Shown in pieces: positions 1-8,179 of a stretch of 64,000 nt of DNA (within the stretch, counting starts at the first letter, position 1; every line of letters begins with the position of its first letter). This stretch comes from Przewalskia tangutica. Taxonomy: Eukaryota; Streptophyta; Magnoliopsida; Solanales; Solanaceae. A program made the position numbers and the translations under genes. The DNA lies in assembly GCA_029844215.1 (NCBI GenBank), contig CM056730.1, forward strand, positions 48,062,924 through 48,126,923. The letters run 5' to 3'. The notes below the pieces were generated by a model. It made no database searches. It saw only the letters and a program-made list of their open reading frames with translations, and was not told the DNA's origin.

Positions 1-260
1 TTTGTCTGATCGGGGTATGGCGGGCCCTGTCCCGCCATAGTTGTTTACTTCCAGAGTGCTGTAGTACTATTATGCGGTTGGGATATCGCAAAAACTTGAG
101 TTATTTATATTATGCCGTAAGGCAAGCTTTCATCGGATAAAGCGTTTACTTTTTACTATGTTTCCTGTCTTGTTTTATATTTCCGCTGGTTACTCTGATG
201 TATGACTACTTGGGTGCCCCGGTAAGGCACCAGTCACGGGCCCCGGAATGGGTCGTGACA
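1..260 (+). mobile_element. 3' end of a family-A LTR (truncated by window)
   Basis: This is the last 260 bases of a plus-strand LTR. It ends in GGGTCGTGACA, the terminus shared by all complete LTRs here, and matches the ends at 22960-23213 and 30300-30554 rather than the longer B-type LTRs. It is followed directly by the middle of a minus-strand gag, not by a primer-binding site. It is therefore the 3' LTR of an element lying mostly left of the window that inserted into that gag. The first bases of its 5-bp target duplication would be 261-265 (GTAGC). A stem-loop with arms TATGGCGGG/CCCGCCATA lies at 16-39. Confidence 0.88.
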
Positions 261-996
261 GTAGCGGTGCACTCGGTCCTCCATGTCTGCTACTAGCGCA
301 GGGACATATCGAGCCAATGAATCGAACTCAACGTTGTACTCCCTAACGGTGCGCCCTCTCTGTCTCAGCATCAAAAACTTATCGGCCCGTGCCCTCCTCA
401 TCTGCGGAGGCAAGAAGTGAGTGAGAAAAGCCTCCGAGAACTCGTCCCAAATAGCTGGAGGCGCGTGCTCTCCCCGGGATAACTCCCACGAATCAAACCA
501 ATCGACTGCGGTATCACGCAGCCTATGTGAACCGAAGATCACGGACTCGGTCTCTGACGCCTTGATCACTCGCATGATCCTCTGTAGCTGACGGATGAAC
601 TCCTGCGGATCATCCTCAGGCCTCGACCCGTAGAACTCTGGCGGGCTACAACTCAGAAAATCCCGCAGTCTCAGGCTGTCCGATCTAGGATGTACTACGG
701 GTGCCACTGGAACTGCTGCGTCCAGCCTATCCTCATGTCTGGCCACGATCACGGCGATGGCGGGCCATCTCTCTGTAACCCATCTCCTCTGCTCCAGGCT
801 GTGGGACTGGAGGTGCAGGTACTGTGGTCTCATCAGCCACTGCTGCGGCCCTAAACCCTGCTGGGGCCGGCGGCGTCGTGGAACTCGCCGTCTCGGGTAT
901 AGACTGGGCCTGAGCCCTCGTGACTCTCGGTGTCCTACTAGCAGCTCCCTTGGCTGCCTTGCCCTTCTGGGCCCGGGTTGCCTTACGTGGAGGCAT
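261..996 (-). pseudogene. gag: gag, 5' part, of the left member of the minus-strand A tandem
   Basis: The capsid-nucleocapsid precursor gene of a chromovirus packages element RNA in cytoplasmic particles. Reading begins at the ATG complementary to 994-996 with a basic N-terminus (MPPRKATRAQKGKAAKG). A frameshift between about 733 and 833 moves to a second frame that carries the Retrotrans_gag core: PPEFYGSRPEDDPQEF, WFDSWELSRGEHAPPAIWDEF and DSLARYVPALVADMEDR. The gene is cut at 261 by the inserted LTR, so the zinc knuckle and all of pol are missing here. The primer-binding site and LTR lie directly upstream on the same strand. The homologous stretch in the right-hand member lies at 20174-20739. 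Function lost; identity is clear. Confidence 0.88.
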
Positions 997-1183
997 AACT
1001 GTTAAAGAAAGGAAATACGTTAGAGGGGTCCAACTTATAACACAGCTCTAAGGCACGATCTCAGAGTGAGAAGAATGGAAACCAATCCTAAATATCCTAT
1101 AGCCTCCTGATTATAGGTGTGGTGCACAACACGCCGATAATCAAGACTCTACTAGATACGGTCTGTAGACACTTTCTGAGGAT
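997..1183 (-). other. leader between primer-binding site and gag (minus-strand A, left member)
   Basis: Untranslated leader of about 190 nt. It is closely similar to 30701-30881 (minus), 5906-6087, 23235-23412 and 45711-45895 (plus). No ORF or other signal was seen in it. Confidence 0.7.
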
Positions 1184-1200
1184 TAACTGCTCTGATATCA
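1184..1200 (-). other. primer-binding site, initiator-Met tRNA type
   Basis: On the minus strand it reads TGATATCAGAGCAGTTA, one G-to-A change from the TGGTATCAGAGC core complementary to the 3' end of plant initiator tRNA-Met. It lies four bases from the LTR end at 1205, the normal spacing. It marks the LTR to its right as a 5' LTR for the gag to its left. Confidence 0.85.
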
Positions 1201-1204
1201 CTTT

Positions 1205-2060
1205 TGTCACGACCGTTAGGGCGTGGTGAGTGTCTTAGGGGCACCCAAGTAGACATACATCAGAGTAATCAGCGGAATATAAAAACAAGACATGAAACAA
1301 ATGTAAATTGAGACACAGTTTATCTGAGAAAAGTCGCCTTTCGGCATATATATATATATATAAAGAGTGAACAGTTACATCCCAACTTTACAACATGACT
1401 ACAGACCTCTAGGAATGTAAACAACTATGGCGGGACAGGGCCCCGCCATACCCTGAATGTACATATATCTACAACATCAGGGAGAACCATACCAAAAGTC
1501 GAGCCTCCGGAGAAGATGGAGCTCCTGACACCAAAGCAAAGATCCTAAGGATGCAGATCTAGCACCTGCTTGCCCTTACCTGCGGCATGAACGGCCTCGA
1601 AGGAGTCGCATAACAGTACCAAGTATGTGGCGTAAAAATCAAGTAAAATCAAAGTATTTAAAACCATTTGCAAATACAACCAGTTTAACTGCACATAGTG
1701 CCACAACATAAACAAGAGCAAAATAGATATAATGTAACTGGTCTTTTCTAGGCCGCTAATGATCGAAGCAAGGCCAATCGCCCATAGTATCATTATGCGT
1801 GCCTAATCCTGGACTTCCGCGATCGCATAGGTCACACATGCACTGCATGAGGTATTCCTCGCATCGGGGGTAGCTAACCCCGGTACCCTCCTGGACTCCC
1901 GCAGTCCGCATAGTCACATAGACCGCATAGTCACACAGACCGCATAGGGCATCCCCCGCATCGGGATAAAACACCCGGAATGATCAATCCTGGAACTCCC
2001 GCAGCTCTGCATAGTCACACAGACCGCATAGGCCGTATAGACCCGCATCAAGGGTGGCAA
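1205..2060 (-). mobile_element. family-A LTR shared by two minus-strand internal regions, part 1
   Basis: Read on the minus strand this is the 3' part of an LTR of about 2.4 kb. It starts here as TGTCACGACC (complement of GGTCGTGACA) and continues at 14537-16101. It is bordered at 1184-1204 by a primer-binding site and at 16102 by a polypurine tract, so one LTR serves as 5' LTR for the interior on its left and 3' LTR for the interior on its right. It contains a hairpin at 1426-1450 (TATGGCGGG/CCCGCCATA), a short TA-dinucleotide run near 1343-1361, and a degenerate minisatellite (CCGCATAGTCAC-type units) at about 1790-2050. It is interrupted at 2060 by a plus-strand solo LTR. Confidence 0.87.
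2056..2060. repeat. target-site duplication GGCAA, left copy
   Basis: GGCAA abuts the solo LTR start at 2061 and recurs at 14537-14541 after its end. The intact equivalent of this host sequence reads GTGGCAAGCCCTCGG near 31728, confirming the insertion point. Confidence 0.92.
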
Positions 2061-2268
2061 TGTTATACCCCGTATTTCCAGAGTATGTACGTGAGGGCGT
2101 ACGTATTCAATTTGAGCCTTAAAGTAGGCATAGGTTCGAATTTGTGCATAACTACCAAAAGGAGTCGTTTTTCGACGAAACGTTTCCACAACTTTCGTAG
2201 GGAAAATTCCGGCTATGTCAATAATAATTTTTGCGGATTTTTAGAGACGTAACATTTTGGACCAGCGG

Positions 2269-2290
2269 GAGGGTGACATGTGTCACCCTC
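2269..2290 (+). promoter_or_regulatory. conserved LTR stem-loop GAGGGTGAC/GTCACCCTC
   Basis: Perfect 9-bp inverted arms around ATGT, 208 bases from the LTR start. The same structure sits at the same offset in the other LTRs (2813, 15865, 33066, 56528, 62369), with the loop varying between ATGT and AAGT. Confidence 0.7.
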
Positions 2291-2456
2291 ATTGAAGGCT
2301 CGACGGTAATGCTTGGACGATTGGGTCTTGTGTAGTAGGTAGGATATTTTGTGCAAGTTGTGTGGTAGATGGATAAGGTACACATGGTTGAAATCTAGCC
2401 CTACACTTGCCTTACACTTGGTGTGATCTTGGCCATTGGTTGGCCATGGCTTGACC

Positions 2457-2464
2457 TATAAATA
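2457..2464 (+). promoter_or_regulatory. LTR TATA box
   Basis: TATAAATA follows GGCCATTGGTTGGCC by a few bases. ATTGG is a reverse CCAAT box. The pair is conserved in the A- and B-type LTRs and is the probable pol II promoter of the element. Confidence 0.7.
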
Positions 2465-2812
2465 CCCCTCTAAGTTGATGAACTTCTTCATCCTAAATTG
2501 TTCTAAGTCTTGAAAAATCCTCCCCTCTCCCGAGCTTTGTCCAACACCCTCTCCCCTCTAGCCTAAGTGGTTCGTGAGGCCCTCCCTAGCCTAGCCGAAA
2601 GTATCCCCGTTATACCCGTATTTCCAGTATGCGTGGGGCGTACGTAGAAAATTTGAGCCTTAAGTTAGGCAAAGGACCGAATTTGGGCACAAGTGCCGAA
2701 TAGAGTCGTTTTTAGACGAAACCTTTTCACAGCTTTCGTAGGGAAAATTCCGGCTATGTCATTTATAATTTTTGCGGATTTTTCCGAGAGACGTAACATT
2801 TTGGACCAACGG

Positions 2813-2834
2813 GAGGGTGACATGTGTCACCCTC
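2813..2834 (+). promoter_or_regulatory. conserved LTR stem-loop in B1 5' LTR
   Basis: GAGGGTGAC and GTCACCCTC around ATGT, 205 bases into the LTR. In the 3' LTR of the same element both arms have lost one G:C pair together (GAGGTGAC/GTCACCTC near 8386-8406). Confidence 0.65.
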
Positions 2835-3046
2835 ACATTGGAAGCAAATAGGGTGGCTTGGACGATTGGGCGTCCAAGAGGATGGGTTGGCCTTGGCCGA
2901 TTGGTCCCTCCTTTTGTGCCTTGTTTTGTGGCTTGTTTTGTGGAGTGTTTTGTGGAGTGTTTTGTGGGTGCACTTGGCTTGATCTTGGCCTTACACTTGC
3001 CTAACACATGGATGGATCTTGGCCATTGGTTGGCCTTTGCTTGGCC

Positions 3047-3054
3047 TATAAATA
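3047..3054 (+). promoter_or_regulatory. LTR TATA box, B1 5' LTR
   Basis: TATAAATA preceded by TTGGCCATTGGTTGGCC. Identical in context to the 3' LTR copy at 8619-8626. Confidence 0.7.
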
Positions 3055-4362
3055 GCTCCCCTTTGTGAAGACTTTATTCATCCACAAATTGTTCTAAGTG
3101 ATAAATCCCTTCCCCTCCCTCTTGTAGACTCTCGTCCAAGAGCTCCTCTCCCCCTCTCTTGTGAGCTAGCCGAGAGCCTCCCCCTCCCCCCCTTAGCCGA
3201 GGGGTACACCCCCCCCTCTAGTGGTGCTAGCCGTGGGGTAACCCACTGCCTAGTTGTTTCGTATAATACCCCTTGTTGTGGTATAGAAATACTCCCTAGT
3301 ATTGTTATAATGCCCAAAATACCTTAGCCTTGTACCTTGTAGTATTCCAAAGATACCTCTATCGTAGAGCAGGAAATACTACCTTTTGTCCTTTTAGTCT
3401 CAAACCAAACCCTAAGGAAATCTTCATTGTTGTTTGAAGTACTTAAGAGAAGTTGGTTAGAACTTCTAAGGGTTGTTTGGAGCGGATTGAGCGCACGGAG
3501 TAGGAGCTAAACCTTGCTCGGGATCGACATATAAACTCGGATAATTTTGGGCTTATCGAGGTAAACACTCTTGACCTTCTATTGTAATTGGGAATTACAT
3601 GTTGTAGGAATATATAGTTGAAGTATACTATATATAGAATGAACATTATAATTGTGCGGCAATGTCTTGCGACTTAAGCCCGAATTTAAATAAGAGAAGC
3701 GAATAATTACATAGGGTGTATTCTGATGAGACTTGTGTAGCATTCTTTGTGTAGTAGAATTGTACACGTCCGGTCGACGTGTTAACCCCCAGTTGGCTTG
3801 GTAGCCGGCCTCGATAGAGAGGAGATTTGCTGTTGCGGGGAGAGTCTTTGAATTTTACGTAGAATATTCTACGTCGGGATCTAAAGGTATTAATAGGCGC
3901 TTTGTGGACTCTATAGGTTGTAGTACTACGTGTGGAGTGATCCACTTGGCTTAGGAGTAGCCGGCGGTTTGAGGTACTTGAGCGTTTTGCTATTAGTCGA
4001 CAATCGTCGCGAGGTATGTGGACCTCTTCCTATCTCTTCTAGCATGATATGTGTGAACTATGTAGTACGGTGAGCGTACGTGTGCTAAATGTATTTGATT
4101 GATTTAAAACATAAAGTGTTATAACGGCTTTATGGGAAGTTGGTTATAATAGCTTTATGTGGATAAGCACATACTTTGTGGTTTTTAAAAAAAAGGTAAC
4201 TGATTTGAATAATAACTGGCTTGATATGTGTTAATAAAGAACCTGAAGCATTTCAAAAGATCTATGAATCGTTTGAAAGAATCGATGTACTTGGGTTTTG
4301 AAAGCTTAAGAGTTATACTAGCTTTATGGGAAGTTAGGTATAACGGCTTAAGAATGTTTTAC

Positions 4363-4535
4363 TGATTTCGGAAATCAGAATGTGTATCGACAAACCACTG
4401 CAGCGTTAATAAAGGAAAATGTATTGACTAAAGAAGTATTATTAAAACCAGTAGAAACCTCCATCTGCATAGAAGCTAAGATGAGACAAAATGATATTAC
4501 ATTTCCTAGATCATGGCTGCTTAATAAGATTGATT
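4363..4535 (+). other. conserved ~170-bp block of unknown function inside LTR
   Basis: Starts with the small hairpin TGATTTCGGAAATCA and carries two nearly invariant stretches, GCAGCGTTAATAAAGGAAA and GTAGAAACCTCCATCTGC. Copies lie at about 9938-10110, 12743-12930, 43741-43912, 49939-50110, 54001-54170 and 58151-58325, in LTR types whose flanks are much more diverged. It spans a 60-codon ORF here, but indels in other copies break that frame, so the conservation is at nucleotide level. No known RNA family was recognised. Confidence 0.55.
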
Positions 4536-4975
4536 ATAAACAAAGAATACCTACTCACTTATAAGACATAGGTTTCTCAAAACGTTTAAAGGAGAATTAT
4601 GTTTGAAAGGATTTAAAACTATGAACTACGAAACCTTTTTCTAAAATGAGAAACTTGAGCATTCGAAGTTAGGCAACTTGAACGTTTGGAAAATAAGGTT
4701 GTCACTTGATTTTACAAAGGAAAGCATTTTGGTTTACTTAACAATGTTAGTCACTCAAATTTTATACTACGGGTATCGGGTGACCTTTGTAAAAGAAATG
4801 GATCTTAAAAGGAATTTAACGGACGTAGTACTTTAAGGTTAAAATCGGACTTTGATATAAAATGAAAGTACCTTGAGTCGTGTGTAACTTGCTTATACTT
4901 GTTGTTATGAAACTTCACCATGTTACGTGTGATAGCCTTGTTGTGTAAATCGTGTTCTACTCGACTCAAGGTCAT

Positions 4976-5215
4976 CCGAATGTATTTCACTCGACTACCG
5001 GTTCATCCGAATGTGTTTCACTTGATTCCGGTTCATCCGGAATGTATTTCACTTGAGGACCGGTTCATCCGGAATGTATTTCACTTGAGGACCGGTTCAT
5101 CCGAATGTATTTCACTTGAGGATCGGTTCATCCGGAATGTATTTCACTTGACTCTGGGTTCATCCGGGAATGTATTCCACTCGACTCAGGTTCATGGGAT
5201 GAACAGGAATGTATT
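4976..5215 (+). repeat. 31-bp minisatellite in B1 5' LTR
   Basis: About eight tandem units of the form GGTTCATCCGAATGTATTTC plus ACTTGAGGACC. The matching array in the 3' LTR lies at about 10535-10790. Confidence 0.8.
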
Positions 5216-5888
5216 CCACCCTTTTCTATATTGGGTCCATAAGATGGGCGAGACACGTTATACGTATCACATGATTTGTACCTAGACTACCGGCGGTGAG
5301 GAAGGAGTTCCACGGGCGTGAGGATGACTTTTAGGGCGTGAGTCACGACTTGACATGATCGCTTCTATGTTGTGATCGTAGTTTGGTTATCATACATGTC
5401 TCGCTTTATATAGACTATTATGATTTCATTCTGATATTTCTGATTTCACATACTTGGTACTGTTGTCTTGACCTCCTTGAAGTGCGTTCATCTGCAGTAA
5501 AAGGTACATCATTGCCGATCCCCGCTTTTAGGATCACCTTTCAGCGTATTGGAAAGCTCCGTTCCTTCGGAGGCTTATCTTTTGGTATGTTACCCTGAGT
5601 CTGTAGATGCTTATACATTCAGGGGTATGGCGGGGCCCTGTCCCGTCATAGTTGTTGTAAATCTTAGAGGTCTGTAGCACTGTTGTGGGCAGGGTTTGTA
5701 AAAAGGTTAACTGTTCGGGTTTTTATGTATATACTGAAGGCAACTGTTTTGGTTGGCCTGTTTACTTATTATATCTCTTGTTTCATGACTCGTGTTTTAT
5801 TTTCCGCTGGTTTTCTCTGATGTTGTATCACTAGGGTGCCCGGGGTAAGGCACCAGTCACGGGCCCGGGATTCGGGTCGTGACAAAAG

Positions 5889-5905
5889 TGGTATCAGAGC
5901 AGTTA
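5889..5905 (+). other. primer-binding site, initiator-Met tRNA (B1)
   Basis: TGGTATCAGAGCAGTTA, four bases after the LTR end at 5884. Exact match to the plant initiator-Met tRNA type. Confidence 0.92.
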
Positions 5906-6087
5906 GTCCTCGGAAAGTGTCTACAGACCGTGTCTAGTAGAGTCTTGATTATCGGTGTGTTGTGCACCACATCTATAATCAGGAGGCTATAGGACATTTA
6001 GGATTGGTTTCCATTCTTCTCATTCTGAGATCGTGCCTTAGAGCTGTGTTGTAAGTTGGACCCTCCGCGTGTTTCGTTTTTACGATT

Positions 6088-7271
6088 ATGCCTCGCGAAG
6101 GCAACCAGGCCCGAAGGGCAAAGCGTGGAGGCGCTAGTGGGATTGAGAGTGCGAGCGCGAGCGGTCGAGACTGAGTAGTACTCCCCGGCGGGTTTCGCGG
6201 CCGCCCGCCAAAGACCAAAGAGTTTAGAGCGCGGCGGTGGCTGCTGAGACTCTGATACTGAGCCTCCGGTCCCACGGCTGAGCCGATGAGATAAGTACAA
6301 GAGATGGCGATTCTGGCGAGTCGTGGCAGATATGAGATAGTGGATCTGGCGATTCGGCCCAGTGCACCGTAGTACACCCCGGCGAGCGGTTTGAGGCTAC
6401 GTGACTTCACGAGTTGTAGCCTCCGGTGTTCTATGGATCGAGGCGAGGCGACCCTCGGGAGTTTATCCGACTCTGACGGATCATGAGTGATTAGAGCCTC
6501 GAGGCAGTCGGTGGTATTGGGTTCGCATCACCGCGTGATCTTTGCGATTGGTAGTTTGATTCGTGAGGCTGTCGGGAAGAGCATGCACTTCCAGCATTTG
6601 GGACGAGTTCTCGAGGGCATTTCTTGCACATTTCTTGCCTCCATGGATGAGAGAGGCTCGGGCATGCATTTTTGACGTTGAGGCGGGGCGGGCGGGCGGT
6701 TAGAGAGTACAATGTGAGTTCGACTCATTAGCTCGGTATGTTCCATTGTAGTAGCGGATATGGAGGACAGTACACCGCTACGCCACGGCTGGGCGATTAC
6801 TTGGCGAGGCTTGCGGGTGTAGCTCTTCACCGCATGGACATTGCCGCATGCAAGCTCATGCACTAGGATGCGAGGCACGGAGAGGTCGGCGGAATGACCG
6901 AGATCGCGAAGAGGCGAGCAGCAGGTCCTTTGGTAACTTTCGAGGCGGACCGCCTCAGTGGCCTAGTTATGTACCTCCACCGACAGAGTGGTCCCCGCGT
7001 CTGGACGCTCAGTATTCGGGGCTGGTCGAGCTCGTGGCTTCAGTTCCGGTATACGTGAGTGCTAGCGTGGGATTCATGTCCCCTCAGGTGTGCACGATGT
7101 GGCAAACATCATCCGGGAATGTCGTCTTTCGGTGCTTGTTTCACTGCGGCCGTCGAGCCATGTGACAAGAGATCGTGCTTATAGGAGAATGCAGGCGGCA
7201 GCGCGACCTACGGATCGATGGCGGGTTCATCGCTTTCATACGATTATGCGCCTGCGGCGGACTTATGATTA
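6088..7271 (+). pseudogene. gag: gag of B1, multiply frameshifted
   Basis: The ATG at 6088 starts MPREGNQARRAKR, aligning with the basic N-terminus of the other gags. Scattered frames preserve recognisable pieces: the capsid core around 6420-6780, MDIAACKLMH-like text near 6835, QAHALGCEARRGRRNDRDRE near 6850-6910, and a cysteine-rich region around 7090-7150 that replaces the zinc knuckle in broken frame. It ends RLRRTYD and a stop at 7270-7272. Compared with the F3 gag, single-base losses cluster at CAG, CTG and CCGG contexts, so some breaks may be sequencing artefacts rather than true lesions. No pol follows. Confidence 0.82.
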
Positions 7272-8166
7272 GAGTGAGCGGTAGCCGTGTATATCCTTAA
7301 CCATCTAGAGTTTTGTTTGTTATGATAATGTGTTAAGTGTTATGTTCGGATAGCTTGGTGCTAAAATGTGATTTAGAAACATGCTTAGTGAAAGGGTAAG
7401 CACAGGGTGAGAAAATGATGAACCTTAGAATATTACAGTTGAGACCTTAGATGTAAGCCGTCTTGAGTACAAGATTTTGCGAGTGATCCTTGTCGAGTGC
7501 ATTTTATGCCTAGAATGTATTGTGTGATAAGTCCTGGTTGGGTAAATGAAAGTGGTAGCTTTAATGATGTGTTTTAGCAAGATTGTTCCGTGTCGGCGAG
7601 CAAGAGTTGGCGCGATAGTGGGTCGGGTTGGGGCCATGTTGCGGGCCAACCGCGTCCGTTCGAGGAAAGGTCGGCTGGGTGGTCGCCCGGTGGCGGTCAC
7701 AAGGGTGCTAGGCCCAGTTTAGATGACCATCTTATGAGTTCGTGGATACGCTCGACGAGAATCAGTTCGTGAAGGCGAGAGTGGCCTTAGAAATCGAGGT
7801 TAGTAAGATGACCAAGTTTGGAGGTAGTGACTCGAGGTTGGAAACGAGCGTTGGCGAAGTGTGGTGCGTGTACTGGGAAGGGTTCGATTGTTCGAACAGG
7901 GTACGACGAGGTAGGGGAGAAGTGAACGAGTGTGATCGTTTCTTTTGTGAAATGAATGTGCGAAGGGGGTATCTTTTGGACCAGGGGTGAGAATTTGTTT
8001 TGTATCTTCGAGGTGGATCCTCGTGGACTTGGGATTACGTATTTTGTGCAGGTGTTATTTTGTGGCCAGGTGTGGCATGTTTGATTCTCGTAAGTATAGT
8101 AGTGAAGACTATACTGGCGCACGTTTGTTTTGAGACTTAGAAGAAACATTCGGGACGAATGTTTCT
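7272..8166 (+). other. non-pol tail of gag-only element B1
   Basis: About 0.9 kb between gag and the polypurine tract with no recognisable protein domain. From TATATCCTTAAC at 7290 it aligns with 47172-48111 (F3) and 61195-62141 (B2), and in shortened form with 34627-34950 (F2). The autonomous A copies have pol in this place. The short ORFs it contains are not conserved between copies. Confidence 0.7.
8145..8163 (+). promoter_or_regulatory. PPT-proximal hairpin AACATTCG-GGA-CGAATGTT
   Basis: Perfect 8-bp inverted repeat with a three-base loop, four bases before the polypurine tract. It is present beside every polypurine tract in the window on either strand (16118, 28066, 34929, 39829, 48091, 55237, 62121). 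Confidence 0.75.
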
Positions 8167-8179
8167 AAGGAGGGGAGAA
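8167..8179 (+). other. polypurine tract (B1)
   Basis: AAGGAGGGGAGAA abuts the TG of the 3' LTR at 8180. This is the plus-strand DNA primer site. Confidence 0.88.

Larger units (their letters stand above)
2061..2607 (+). mobile_element. solo B-type LTR, part 1
   Basis: Starts TGTTATACCCCGTATTTCCAG and continues at 11425-14536, about 3.66 kb in all, with no interior except a nested element. It is flanked by GGCAA duplications, so it is a solo LTR left by recombination between the two LTRs of a full element. The first part holds a 9-bp-arm stem-loop (2269-2290), a CCAAT-type motif and a TATA box at 2457-2464. It is closest to the B LTRs at 56316 and 62156. Confidence 0.9.
4014..5497 (+). other. 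predicted LTR leader intron 2 (B1 5' LTR)
   Basis: The donor AG|GTATGTG at 4012-4020 and the acceptor region ending TGCAG at 5493-5497 follow plant consensus. A T-rich stretch with TTCTGATTTCAC (branch-point-like) precedes the acceptor. The same donor occurs in every LTR here regardless of family (12264, 21851, 36183, 43448, 57687, and complemented near 15000, 32190 and 38550). An acceptor TGCCGCAG|GT occurs in most. Splicing is inferred from conservation, not observed. Confidence 0.45.
2608..5884 (+). mobile_element. B1 5' LTR (3.3 kb)
   Basis: Begins (C)GTTATACCCGTATTTCCAG and ends GGGTCGTGACA just before the primer site. Contents in order: stem-loop 2813-2834; CCAAT motif and TATA box 3047-3054; C-rich leader; predicted splice donor after 3560 and acceptor ending 3916; second donor at 4014 (GTATGT) and acceptor ending 5497; a conserved block 4363-4535; a 31-bp minisatellite at about 4976-5215; the TATGGCGGG stem-loop near 5626. 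Small ORFs across it (for example 4382-4564 and 4920-5285) look like non-genic LTR sequence. Confidence 0.9.

Noticed and set aside
1343..1361. TA dinucleotide run as a possible separate microsatellite feature
   Set aside because: It is part of the A-type LTR and recurs at about 31040, not an independent locus.
4363..4392. Possible hammerhead ribozyme core (CTGAT...GAAA)
   Set aside because: The CTGATTTCGGAAATCAG stretch is a simple hairpin, and the required CTGATGA core with three helices is not present.
4382..4564. 60-codon ORF in the B1 5' LTR with protein-like composition
   Set aside because: The nucleotide block is conserved in other LTRs, but their indels and stops break this frame, so it is not conserved as a protein.
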